A stretch of 64,000 nucleotides of DNA from Sphingomonadaceae bacterium PASS1 (GTDB lineage: Bacteria; Pseudomonadota; Alphaproteobacteria; Sphingomonadales; Sphingomonadaceae). The notes beneath the pieces are model-generated. The model did no database searches. It was not told the DNA's origin and saw only the letters and a program-made list of their open reading frames with translations. The position numbers and the translations under genes are program-made. Positions 52,673 through 61,490 of the stretch are shown here, piece by piece. How positions within the stretch are numbered: the stretch's first letter is position 1; every line of letters starts with the position of its first letter. Location: NCBI GenBank assembly GCA_002255985.1, contig NKIR01000005.1:1-64000 (forward strand), read 5' to 3'.

Positions 52673-55531
52673 ATGACATACCAGCCGCAAAAAGATTTTG
52701 GGACCCCGGAAAGCCGTTCGCCGGATGCCGTTACGCTGACTATTGATGGCCGCGAAGTCACTGTGCCGGCCGGATCCAGCGTCATGCGCGCTGCGTCAGA
52801 ACAAGGAACCTCGATCCCCAAATTATGCGCCACCGATAGCGTTAAAAGCTTCGGCTCATGCCGCTTGTGCTTAGTCGAAATCGATGGCCGCAGAGGAACG
52901 CCCGCGAGTTGCACGACCCCTGTGGAACCCGGCATGGTTGTGCGCACCCAGACCCCGCATCTGGCAAAATTGCGCAAAGGCGTGATGGAGCTGTATATCT
53001 CCGACCATCCGCTCGATTGCCTGACATGCGCCGCAAACGGCGATTGCGAATTGCAGGATCAGGCAGGCGCCGTTGGTTTACGCGATGTCCGCTACGATGT
53101 GCAGGCAACGCATCTGGGGCAGGAAAAAGATCACTCCAATCCCTATTTCGATTTTGACCCAAGCAAATGTATCGCGTGTTCGCGTTGCATCCGCGCCTGC
53201 GACGAAGTGCAGGGCACCCTCGCCCTGACCATGGAAGGCAGAGGCTGGGACTCGAAGATTTCTGCAGGTCTCGCCAGCGATAATTTCCTCGAGTCTGAAT
53301 GCGTGTCTTGCGGCGCTTGTGTGCAAGCCTGCCCGACGGCGACGTTGGTTGAAAAGAAAGTGGTCGAAGTCGGCACACCCGAACGCAGCGTTGTCACGAC
53401 CTGCGCCTATTGCGGTGTTGGCTGCACCTTCCGCGCCGAAATGCGCGGCGAACAACTGGTGCGGATGGTCCCGTACAAAGACGGTAAGGCCAACCGTGGC
53501 CACAGTTGCGTAAAGGGCCGCTTTGCCTGGGGCTATGCACAGCATCAGGAACGCATATTGAAGCCGATGATCCGCAAGTCGATCAGCGATCCTTGGCGCG
53601 AAGTCGAATGGGACGAAGCTTTTGCCTACACCGCGTCCGAACTAAAACGGATTAGCGCGAAATATGGCCGCAATGCCCTTGGAGGAATTACGTCGAGCCG
53701 TTGCACCAATGAAGAAACCTTCCTTGTGCAAAAACTTGTCCGGGCAGGATTCGGCAATAACAATGTCGATACCTGCGCACGCGTGTGCCATTCGCCCACC
53801 GGATACGGCTTAAAAACAACCTTTGGCACAAGCGCGGGAACGCAGGATTTTGATAGCGTGGAAGACACCGACGTCATCCTGATTATCGGGGCCAACCCCA
53901 CCGACGGACACCCCGTATTTGCCAGCCGGATGAAGCGCCGTTTGCGCGGACAGGATGGTCGCACGGGCGCAAAGTTAATCGTCATCGACCCGCGCCGTAC
54001 CGACATCGTCCGTTCGCCACATATTGAGGCGCAGCACCATCTTCCGCTCCGTCCCGGCACGAACGTTGCCGTGTTGACGGCGATGGCCCACGTCATCGTC
54101 ACCGAAGGTCTGGCGGATGAGGCATTCATTCGGGAGCGTTGCGACTGGGACGAATATAGCCATTGGGCCGAGTTCGTTTCGCAATCCCGCAATAGCCCCG
54201 AAAATCTGCAGCCGGTAACGCTGGTGGATGCCGAAGAGCTTCGCGCAGCTGCGCGGTTATATGCCACCGGGGGCAATGGAGCGATTTATTACGGCCTCGG
54301 TGTGACCGAACATTCGCAAGGCAGCTCGACCGTCATGGCCATTGCAAACTTGGCGATGGCGACCGGCAATATTGGCCGCCGGGGTGTCGGTGTTAATCCG
54401 CTGCGTGGCCAGAACAACGTCCAAGGCGCATGCGATATGGGCAGCTTCCCGCATGAGCTTGCCGGATATCGCCACATCAGCGATGGCACCGCACGGAAAT
54501 TGTTTGAAGACGACTGGGGCGTGACACTTGATCCAGAACCCGGCCTGCGCATACCCAACATGCTGGATGCCGCGGTCGACGGGGTATTCAAGGCGCTGTA
54601 TTGCCAGGGCGAAGACATCCTTCAATCCGATCCGAACACCGCCCATGTGTCGGCTGGGTTGGCGGCGATGGAATGTGTGATTGTCCACGATCTTTTCCTG
54701 AACGAGACAGCCAACTACGCGCATATCTTCCTGCCCGGATCGACCTTCCTTGAAAAAAATGGCACGTTCACCAATGCCGAACGCCGCATTCAGCCGGTGC
54801 GCAAGGTGATGACGCCGATGAACGGTTTGGAGGATTGGGAAGTCACGCAGCGGCTGGCGCAGGCGATGGGGCTGGATTGGAACTATACCCACCCGTCCGA
54901 AATCATGGACGAAATCGCCCGGCTTACTCCGACCTTTGCTGGCGTGTCCTTTGCACGGATCGATGAAGCCGGCTCGCTGCAATGGCCCGTGACCGCAGAC
55001 GCGCCCGATGGATCGCCGATCATGCATGTTGACGGCTTCGTCCGTGGCAAGGGCAAATTCGTTGTGACAGATTATGTCCCAACCGATGAAAAAACCGGAC
55101 CACGCTTTCCGTTGTTGCTGACGACCGGACGCATATTGTCGCAATATAATGTCGGCGCGCAAACGCGGCGGACAGAAAATGTCGCCTGGCATCCGGAGGA
55201 CTTGCTGGAAATTCACCCGGTGGATGCCGAGGATCGCGGCGTTAAATCGGGCGATTGGGTCAAATTGGCGAGCCGCGCAGGAGAAACCACGTTGCGCGCC
55301 ACGGTAACCGATCGCGTTGCCCCCGGCGTTGTCTACACCACATTCCACCATGCCGTAACGCAGGCGAATGTTGTCACCACCGACTTTAGCGACTGGGCAA
55401 CCAACTGCCCCGAATATAAGGTCACCGCGGTTCAGATTAGCGCATCGAACGGGCCAACCGAGTGGCAGGAAGAATATGAAGCATTGTCGACGCGCTCTCG
55501 CCGGGTCGAAACGGGAATTGCTGCCGAATGA
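52673..55531 (+). CDS. fdsA: NAD-dependent formate dehydrogenase, alpha (catalytic) subunit
   Basis: A 952-residue molybdenum enzyme. In order, it has a [2Fe-2S] ferredoxin domain (CATDSVKSFGSCRLCLVEI), a His/Cys cluster block (CLTCAANGDC), two 4Fe-4S segments (CIACSRCIRAC and CVSCGACVQACP), then a 4Fe-4S site (CAYCGVGC) and the bis-MGD domain. The active-site residue is Cys372 (VCHSPT), a cysteine, not selenocysteine. It oxidises formate to CO2. Overlap with fdsD by four bases confirms the operon. The length matches that of Rhodobacter and Cupriavidus FdsA. Confidence 0.95.
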   Translation: MTYQPQKDFGTPESRSPDAVTLTIDGREVTVPAGSSVMRAASEQGTSIPKLCATDSVKSFGSCRLCLVEIDGRRGTPASCTTPVEPGMVVRTQTPHLAKLRKGVMELYISDHPLDCLTCAANGDCELQDQAGAVGLRDVRYDVQATHLGQEKDHSNPYFDFDPSKCIACSRCIRACDEVQGTLALTMEGRGWDSKISAGLASDNFLESECVSCGACVQACPTATLVEKKVVEVGTPERSVVTTCAYCGVGCTFRAEMRGEQLVRMVPYKDGKANRGHSCVKGRFAWGYAQHQERILKPMIRKSISDPWREVEWDEAFAYTASELKRISAKYGRNALGGITSSRCTNEETFLVQKLVRAGFGNNNVDTCARVCHSPTGYGLKTTFGTSAGTQDFDSVEDTDVILIIGANPTDGHPVFASRMKRRLRGQDGRTGAKLIVIDPRRTDIVRSPHIEAQHHLPLRPGTNVAVLTAMAHVIVTEGLADEAFIRERCDWDEYSHWAEFVSQSRNSPENLQPVTLVDAEELRAAARLYATGGNGAIYYGLGVTEHSQGSSTVMAIANLAMATGNIGRRGVGVNPLRGQNNVQGACDMGSFPHELAGYRHISDGTARKLFEDDWGVTLDPEPGLRIPNMLDAAVDGVFKALYCQGEDILQSDPNTAHVSAGLAAMECVIVHDLFLNETANYAHIFLPGSTFLEKNGTFTNAERRIQPVRKVMTPMNGLEDWEVTQRLAQAMGLDWNYTHPSEIMDEIARLTPTFAGVSFARIDEAGSLQWPVTADAPDGSPIMHVDGFVRGKGKFVVTDYVPTDEKTGPRFPLLLTTGRILSQYNVGAQTRRTENVAWHPEDLLEIHPVDAEDRGVKSGDWVKLASRAGETTLRATVTDRVAPGVVYTTFHHAVTQANVVTTDFSDWATNCPEYKVTAVQISASNGPTEWQEEYEALSTRSRRVETGIAAE

Positions 55532-55740
55532 ATAGCGTTGAGCGCCTCGTCCACATGGCCAACCAGATTGCAACCAATCTGGCGACCGACGCTGCGCCTG
55601 TTGCGGCAGTCGCCGATCACATTCAGCAATTCTGGGACCCGCGCATGAAAAAGATGATTTTTGCGCACGGAACCGCGGGTCTGTCTCCGGTTGCTGCAGC
55701 CGCCATCAGCTTACTGGCCGACGCGCAAAATGGCGCCTGA
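55528..55740 (+). CDS. fdsD: NAD-dependent formate dehydrogenase, delta subunit
   Basis: A 70-residue helical protein with VERLVHMANQIATNL and IQQFWDPRMKKMI, the hallmark of FdsD. It is a small accessory subunit of the Fds complex, needed for stability and assembly. It overlaps fdsA by four bases and fdhD by eleven, so its frame is well supported despite its size. Confidence 0.9.
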   Translation: MNSVERLVHMANQIATNLATDAAPVAAVADHIQQFWDPRMKKMIFAHGTAGLSPVAAAAISLLADAQNGA

Positions 55741-56530
55741 TCAGGGTTCAAAACCAATCCATTTTTCCGTGCTGAAGCCTGATCAGGGTGCGACCGAAAC
55801 CATAGAACGCAGCATCATTGTCGAAGCACCTATCGCAATCGAATATAATGGCATCGGCTATGCCGTGATGATGGCAACGCCAGTTGATCTTGAGGATTAT
55901 GCTATTGGCTTTAGCATGTCGGAGGGGCTGATTAGCCGCGCTGACCAAATTTTGGCCGTTGACGAACATAAAGCCGACTTGGGCTGGATATTGCGGATTC
56001 AAGTGCCAGCAGAAAATGCGGAAAAAGTCTTTGCCCGCGCCCGTCAGCGCGTTTCGGAAAGCAGCTGTGGGCTGTGTGGCATGGATAATCTGGAAGAGGT
56101 CATGCGTCCCTTGCCGCAGGTCACGGCGCAGATCGATGTATCTGACGCTGCCATGTTTGCAGCATTATCGGCGTTGCGTGCACATCAGACACTCAATGCC
56201 CAAACGGGTTCCGCGCACGCAGCCGCATTTTGTGCGCCCGATGGCTCTATTTTGATGACGCGGGAAGATGTTGGCCGCCACAATGCACTCGACAAATTGA
56301 TTGGAGCGCTTGCGCGCGCGGACATAGACATCTCAGCCGGCTTTATCATTTTGACCGCGCGCTGCAGCCTTGAACTGGCGCAGAAGGCTATTCTTGCCAA
56401 CTGTCCAATGCTCGTGACGATATCGGCGGCAACCGACCTTGCCATCGACGTGGCGGAAAAATCCGGCCTTCGCCTGATCAGCTTAGCCCGTGCAGACTCG
56501 GCGCTTACCGCAACGCCGCAAACCGGTTGA
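55730..56530 (+). CDS. fdhD: Formate dehydrogenase accessory sulfurtransferase FdhD (FdsC)
   Basis: A 266-residue protein. The conserved sulfur-transfer pair is Cys113 and Cys116 (SSCGLCG), and the REDVGRHNALDKLIG block near residue 200 is conserved across the family. It delivers sulfur for the molybdenum ligand of FdsA. I start at ATG 55730, which overlaps fdsD, because the upstream frame is fdsD antisense-phase sequence. The C-terminus overlaps the tail of the convergent LysR gene by 26 bases. Confidence 0.9.
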   Translation: MAPDQGSKPIHFSVLKPDQGATETIERSIIVEAPIAIEYNGIGYAVMMATPVDLEDYAIGFSMSEGLISRADQILAVDEHKADLGWILRIQVPAENAEKVFARARQRVSESSCGLCGMDNLEEVMRPLPQVTAQIDVSDAAMFAALSALRAHQTLNAQTGSAHAAAFCAPDGSILMTREDVGRHNALDKLIGALARADIDISAGFIILTARCSLELAQKAILANCPMLVTISAATDLAIDVAEKSGLRLISLARADSALTATPQTG

Positions 56531-57392
56531 TTAACCAGCTGCGGAACATGGAAATTGCGGGATCGCCCAAATCATCGGCGTGGAGTTTCAGATAATAGCC
56601 ATAGCCGTCTTCGATGACGGCATCATATGGCATGACGAGCCGCCCGTCAGCGATTTCCCGGGCAAACATATCTATGTCGCCTAAAAATACCCCACTGGCG
56701 GCCATGGCATATTGCGCAGCCGCAATCGTCGTATCGAACGCGAGACCGCCATGTGTGGCCATGGTCAGCCCATTTTGTCGCAGATAGGCCGTCCACAAAA
56801 GATCACGCGGCTCTCCGTCCAGTTTCAGGTGAAGCAGCTCCTGACTTTCCAGAAATTCCTCAAGCGACTTACCCTGACTGGCAATGGCTGTCGCGGGCGC
56901 ACAGAGCGGCGCGACACGGACCATCCAAAGCAGGTCTGTAATTCGGTCGTCGACATTGGGGCGGTCATACGCAATCGCCATATCGAAATCGGTGGCTGGC
57001 AAACCAGTGACATGCGCGCTCGAAACATCAAGCCGGATGTCCGGATGTTCAGCGCGAAAATCGCGCAGCATCGGCAGGAACAGCTGCTGTAACAAGGATG
57101 GCGGCACATGGAGCCGAAGCGAACGGCTCGTCACTTCATCATTGCGGATCGAGTTCATCGTTTGCTCGAGCCGGTCGAGGCATTTGCTGACGACGGGCAA
57201 CAGCTCTTCACCTGCGGGTGTTAGCAATAGCCGCGATGCGTCGCGGACGAAGAGTTGCTTCCCAAGCAATTCCTCAAGCCCGCCTACATGCCGGCTCATG
57301 GCACTTTGCGACACCGAAAGCGCCGATGCGCCGCCTGTGAAGCTCAAATTCTGGCCCACCGCTTCAAAGGCGCGCAAGGCATTCAACGGCAA
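56505..57392 (-). CDS. LysR-family transcriptional regulator
   Basis: A 295-residue regulator. N-terminal winged HTH (NALRAFEAVGQNLSFTGGASAL, SVSQSAMSRHVGGLEELLG) is followed by the effector domain. It is divergent from the GbcA-like gene across 177 bases, the usual place for a LysR activator and its target operon. That operon (oxygenase, PLP enzyme, flavoproteins, sarcosine oxidase) is its likely target. It is a different branch from the GcvA-like protein at 35709. Confidence 0.88.
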   Translation of the reverse strand: MPLNALRAFEAVGQNLSFTGGASALSVSQSAMSRHVGGLEELLGKQLFVRDASRLLLTPAGEELLPVVSKCLDRLEQTMNSIRNDEVTSRSLRLHVPPSLLQQLFLPMLRDFRAEHPDIRLDVSSAHVTGLPATDFDMAIAYDRPNVDDRITDLLWMVRVAPLCAPATAIASQGKSLEEFLESQELLHLKLDGEPRDLLWTAYLRQNGLTMATHGGLAFDTTIAAAQYAMAASGVFLGDIDMFAREIADGRLVMPYDAVIEDGYGYYLKLHADDLGDPAISMFRSWLINRFAALR

Positions 57393-57569
57393 CCAACGAC
57401 GGTTAATATTACTGCGGTTGGAAATGGGATCGACCTTTCAAAAGCGTATTGGTTTCCGCTGACGACACTGCCCGACATTTTGAGATAGGGCTATGCGAAA
57501 ATGCGATTTTATTAGACCGTACAAGTGGCCCATTCTCCAATCTGGGGAAAACTAACCAAAGGCATAAAA

Positions 57570-58781
57570 ATGGACTTAGGGCGGATTGACGCGCTGTTCC
57601 AGCAGCGTCGCGAAGGACACACCTTACCGCAGGGTCTTTATACCGATCCTGATAGCTTCGATTTCGATATGGCCGCTATTTTCGGCCAAAGCTGGCTTAT
57701 GGCTGGTCTCGAATGCGAACTGCCCAAAGCCGGAAGCTATCTATCGATGATGGTCGGCAAATGGCCGGTTATCATTACGCGTGATCGGCAGGGTGATATC
57801 CGCGCCTTTCACAACAGCTGCCGCCATCGCGGCTCCATGATTTGCCCTGTCGGCAGCGGGACCGCGCCAAAGCTGGTTTGCCCTTACCATCGTTGGACAT
57901 ATGATCTGGATGGCTCTTTGTTTGCGGCAAACCGGATGGGCGATGATTTTGACAAAGCCGAACATGGCCTAAAACCTGTCGCTATCGAATGTATTGCAGG
58001 GACGATTTTCATCTGCCTGTCCGAAACACCGCCACCGATTGAAGACTTTAGTGCAAAGCTTGCCGAATATGCAGCGCCGCATAATCTGAAAAACGCAAAG
58101 CTGGCGTATGAGAGCGTTCTGGTCGAAAATGCCAACTGGAAACTGGTTATGGAGAATGGCCGCGAATGCTATCATTGCAGCACCGGCCACCCCGAACTGT
58201 CAAAAACATTTCCGGTCGGAATGTCGAAGCATTTTGACAGCGGCCATGACGCGCGCGTCATCGCTTTCGAAGAAAAAATGGATGCGCTTGGCCTACCGCA
58301 AACCCCAGTTGAGGGGCATTACTGGCAAATCGCGCGCTTTGCATTGAACGAAGGCTGCGTTTCGATATCGGGCGATGGGAAGCACCTGTCCCAAAAACTG
58401 ATGTGCGACGCCAATGAAGGCGATATCGGTTCGATGCGCTGGGCGGTTGACCCGCACTGTTTTGTCCATTGCACCGCAGACCATGTTTTCATGTTCAGCG
58501 CTATGCCTGTCGGCCCCAATGAAACCCATGTCACCGGCAAATGGTATGTGCATAAAGATGCTGTCGAAGGCGTCGATTATGATGTCGAAAAGCTCATATC
58601 GTTGTGGACCATGACAAATTTGGAAGACAAGATGCTGGCCGAAAACAATCAATTGGGTGTTAACAGCCCCGGCTACACCCCCGGCCCCTATTCGCAAGAA
58701 GCCGAAATGCTCGCTTTGCGTTTTACCGACTATTATTGCGACAAGGCTCGTGATTATATTGCAACCCATGGCAAAGGATAA
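57570..58781 (+). CDS. gbcA: Glycine-betaine demethylase oxygenase subunit, GbcA-like
   Basis: A 403-residue Rieske oxygenase. The [2Fe-2S] ligands are CRH (Cys84, His86) and CPYH (Cys104, His107), and the iron site is ENGRECYHCSTGHPEL. The C-terminal blocks HKDAVEGVDYDVEKL and ENNQLGVNSPGY match Pseudomonas GbcA as I recall it, so this is the better candidate for betaine demethylation of the two copies. It releases formaldehyde and dimethylglycine. I start at the ATG before DLGRIDALF. The reductase partner GbcB is not in the window. The stop overlaps the next start by 14 bases. Confidence 0.85.
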   Translation: MDLGRIDALFQQRREGHTLPQGLYTDPDSFDFDMAAIFGQSWLMAGLECELPKAGSYLSMMVGKWPVIITRDRQGDIRAFHNSCRHRGSMICPVGSGTAPKLVCPYHRWTYDLDGSLFAANRMGDDFDKAEHGLKPVAIECIAGTIFICLSETPPPIEDFSAKLAEYAAPHNLKNAKLAYESVLVENANWKLVMENGRECYHCSTGHPELSKTFPVGMSKHFDSGHDARVIAFEEKMDALGLPQTPVEGHYWQIARFALNEGCVSISGDGKHLSQKLMCDANEGDIGSMRWAVDPHCFVHCTADHVFMFSAMPVGPNETHVTGKWYVHKDAVEGVDYDVEKLISLWTMTNLEDKMLAENNQLGVNSPGYTPGPYSQEAEMLALRFTDYYCDKARDYIATHGKG

Positions 58782-60027
58782 CATCAAGGGGTTGCGCCCC
58801 GAAACGCTGGCAGTCGCTTTTGGTTATGACCCGGAAATGGGCCTGGGATCGGTCAAGCCACCGATCTTCATGACATCCACCTTTGTCTATCCCTCGGCGC
58901 AACATGCCAAGAATGTGCACGAAGCCTATTTTGACGGCTCGGGACCGCTGGTGGGCGAAACCAACCACATTTATTCGCGGTTGGGGCATCCAGGCTTGGA
59001 CTTCCTCGAAAAACGCCTTGCGGCAATTGATGGCGCAGAGGAAGCGGTTGCATATTCCAGCGGCATGGCCGCGCATTCAAGCATTGCGCTGGCCTATGTC
59101 CGCCCCGGCGACAGCGTGTTGCATGGCCGCCCGATCTATGGCGGCGTCGATATGCTCTACAACAACATCATGCCCCAATTCGGATCGCATGTAGCCGCCT
59201 ATACCGATGGCACGGACGAAAATGATGTCCGCAAAGCGGCTGATGAAGCGATGGCCAAGGGCCCGTTGAAGCTTATCATCGCCGAGACACCCGCTAACCC
59301 TACCGCAGCCGTGGTTGATCTTGACCTGATGGTACGGATTGCGGACGAATTCGGTGCAAAGCAAGGACACCGGCCGCTGGTGGTGGTCGACAACACCTTG
59401 CTCGGGCCATTTGCGCAGCGCCCCATCGAACATGGCGTCGACCTATGCATGACGTCGCTGACAAAATATTGCGGTGGGCATAGTGATCTGCTGGCAGGCG
59501 GGATTTCGGGTCGCAAGGAATTGATCGACCATCTGCGCATGCAGCGCACGACGTGGGGCAATCACCTTGATCCCTACACGTCATGGCTGGTGCTGCGTTC
59601 GTTGGAATCGGTCGCGGTGCGCACCGAGCGTGCGATGGAAAACGCGCGCGGTGTTGCCGAATTTCTGCGCGATCATCCCAAGGTCGCGGGTGTGACCTAT
59701 CTGGGTTTCCTTGAACCCGGCACACGGCGTCGCGCGGTCTATGACCAGCAGTGCAAGGCAGCCGGTTCGACATTCTCGTTCCACCTGCACGGCGGTGAGG
59801 CAGAGGCCTTCCGTATGCTTGACCAGTTAAAGCTGCTTAAGCTAGCAGTCAGTCTGGGCGGTTCGGAAACTTTAATCTGCCATTCGGCGAGCACGACGCA
59901 TTATGCGGTCCCGCCTGCGCAGCGGTTGGCAGGCGGTATTACCGATGGCACGATCCGACTGTCTGTCGGGTTGGAACATGTTGACGATTTAATAGGCGAT
60001 TTGCGCCAAGCGCTGGAGGCGGTGTAA
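58768..60027 (+). CDS. Cys/Met-metabolism PLP enzyme (cystathionine gamma-synthase family)
   Basis: A 419-residue trans-sulfuration family enzyme. Key blocks are PPIFMTSTFVYPS, EAVAYSSGMAAHSS, ETPANPT, VVDNTLL, the PLP lysine segment SLTKYCGGHSDLLAG and TIRLSVGLEH near the end. It could be a gamma-synthase, cystathionine or methionine gamma-lyase, or an O-acetylhomoserine sulfhydrylase. It overlaps the gbcA-like gene by 14 bases, so both are translated together. Its place between an N-demethylase and amine-oxidising flavoproteins is odd and the role is open. Confidence 0.85.
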   Translation: MAKDNIKGLRPETLAVAFGYDPEMGLGSVKPPIFMTSTFVYPSAQHAKNVHEAYFDGSGPLVGETNHIYSRLGHPGLDFLEKRLAAIDGAEEAVAYSSGMAAHSSIALAYVRPGDSVLHGRPIYGGVDMLYNNIMPQFGSHVAAYTDGTDENDVRKAADEAMAKGPLKLIIAETPANPTAAVVDLDLMVRIADEFGAKQGHRPLVVVDNTLLGPFAQRPIEHGVDLCMTSLTKYCGGHSDLLAGGISGRKELIDHLRMQRTTWGNHLDPYTSWLVLRSLESVAVRTERAMENARGVAEFLRDHPKVAGVTYLGFLEPGTRRRAVYDQQCKAAGSTFSFHLHGGEAEAFRMLDQLKLLKLAVSLGGSETLICHSASTTHYAVPPAQRLAGGITDGTIRLSVGLEHVDDLIGDLRQALEAV

Positions 60028-61490
60028 TGGAACTGAATTTTACCGGAACCGATATATGCGCGATAAATGGAACGCGCAGCGCTCCTGAAACGCATTATGA
60101 TATTGTGGTTGTTGGCGCGGGGCCAAGCGGCATCGCGGCGGCGATCGACGCGGCTAAAGCCGGAGCAAAAGTGCTGCTGGTCGATGAAAACCCCGTTTCG
60201 GGCGCTTTGATGGGCAATGATATACCGCTATATTTTGGCGGGCGGATGACCGCAGCGACCCAGAATACAGAACGCATGCTTGAAGCTATCTTCATGAGCA
60301 TGCCCGCGCTTGAAACCGCAATGGATGCCGGCGTCGAATTGTTGCTCGGTACAACGGCATGGGGTGTTTACCGCAATGGTCCCGGCGTTGCCAGCCTGCC
60401 GCAGCAAGTTGTCGGCCTCGCCGATTCCGAACGATCATGGTTGGTCGGGTTTGATAAAATTGTCCTCGCGACGGGCGCGCGCGATTTGGCGATGTCTTTC
60501 CCCGGGTGGAACCAGCCCGGCGTCATGGGCGCGGCGGCGCTTCAAATGCTGCTTACCCGTTACGAGGCATTTGCGGGACAGCGCATTTTGGTATTGGGCT
60601 CGCATGATCTCGCGCTCGAAACGGCGCTATTGGCGCAGGCGCGCGGTATCGACGTGGTTGGCCTGATTGAAGTCCGCGACGCACCACAAGGGCATTCCGA
60701 ACTGGTCGCCAAGGTTGCAGCCGCTGGCATTGCCATCCACTGCGGACATACCATTGCATCGGCAACAGGCGGCATCAACGGCATCGAAAGCGCTACGCTA
60801 TCGACCGGAGACGTGATCGCCTGTGACACGATCTGCGTCGCTATTGGTTTGATCCCGTCTATCGAACTGGTTGATGCGATGCACGGCCCGCGCGCGCTTA
60901 ACGCCATGCGCGGCGGTTACATTCCGGCCGGCGAACCTTCGGTCACGGCAGTGGGCGATTGTGCGGGGCTTGCAGATTGCGGTTTCGACCATATCGCCTA
61001 CCGTATGGACTGGATGCGTGCGCTATCTGACATCAGCGCCGATGACACGATCATTTGCCAGTGCGAAGAAGTCACGCGCGCCGATTTGATTGGCGTGCAG
61101 CCACCAAATTACCTGTCGCGCCCGGCGCCAATGTGTGCCCGTTCGCTGGACACTTTGCTTAAGGACGGCCCGGCCAATCCGGACCAGATCAAGCGTCTAA
61201 CGCGCGCAGGCATGGGCGTGTGCCAAGGTCGGCGTTGCCGCGATCAAGTTGCGATGCTGCTGGCGATTGAGGCGGACAAGCCATTTGGTTCAATCCCGCT
61301 CGCCAGCCACCGCGCACCGGTTCGTCCGCTGCCGCTCAAAATCCTTGCTGAATGGGATGAGCCTACGGAAATGGAGGCTGCATGGGATGTCTGGTTTGGT
61401 ATCCCTACTCAATGGGTGCCAGTTGAGGATCTTAACACGCCTTATCAGGATGAGCATCGCCAGATGCTTTACACGGGGATGTACACATGA
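60027..61490 (+). CDS. FAD/NAD(P) oxidoreductase, OoxA/HcnB-like, with BFD-type iron-sulfur tail
   Basis: A 487-residue flavoprotein. The first FAD motif is IVVVGAGPSGIAAAIDAAKAG, followed by the ATGARD block and a second Rossmann segment (ILVLGSHDLALETALLA). The C-terminal part is BFD/[2Fe-2S]-like with CQCEEVTRADL near residue 346 and GVCQGRRC near 400. This matches the large subunit of opine oxidase (OoxA), hydrogen-cyanide synthase (HcnB) and the N-terminal half of sarcosine oxidase alpha. It overlaps its neighbours by one and four bases. Confidence 0.85.
   Translation: MELNFTGTDICAINGTRSAPETHYDIVVVGAGPSGIAAAIDAAKAGAKVLLVDENPVSGALMGNDIPLYFGGRMTAATQNTERMLEAIFMSMPALETAMDAGVELLLGTTAWGVYRNGPGVASLPQQVVGLADSERSWLVGFDKIVLATGARDLAMSFPGWNQPGVMGAAALQMLLTRYEAFAGQRILVLGSHDLALETALLAQARGIDVVGLIEVRDAPQGHSELVAKVAAAGIAIHCGHTIASATGGINGIESATLSTGDVIACDTICVAIGLIPSIELVDAMHGPRALNAMRGGYIPAGEPSVTAVGDCAGLADCGFDHIAYRMDWMRALSDISADDTIICQCEEVTRADLIGVQPPNYLSRPAPMCARSLDTLLKDGPANPDQIKRLTRAGMGVCQGRRCRDQVAMLLAIEADKPFGSIPLASHRAPVRPLPLKILAEWDEPTEMEAAWDVWFGIPTQWVPVEDLNTPYQDEHRQMLYTGMYT

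Noticed and set aside
54257-55573. Long minus-strand open frame (438 codons) inside fdsA
   Set aside because: It is antisense to well-supported fdsA motifs, has no recognised family signature and fits the codon bias of the sense gene.
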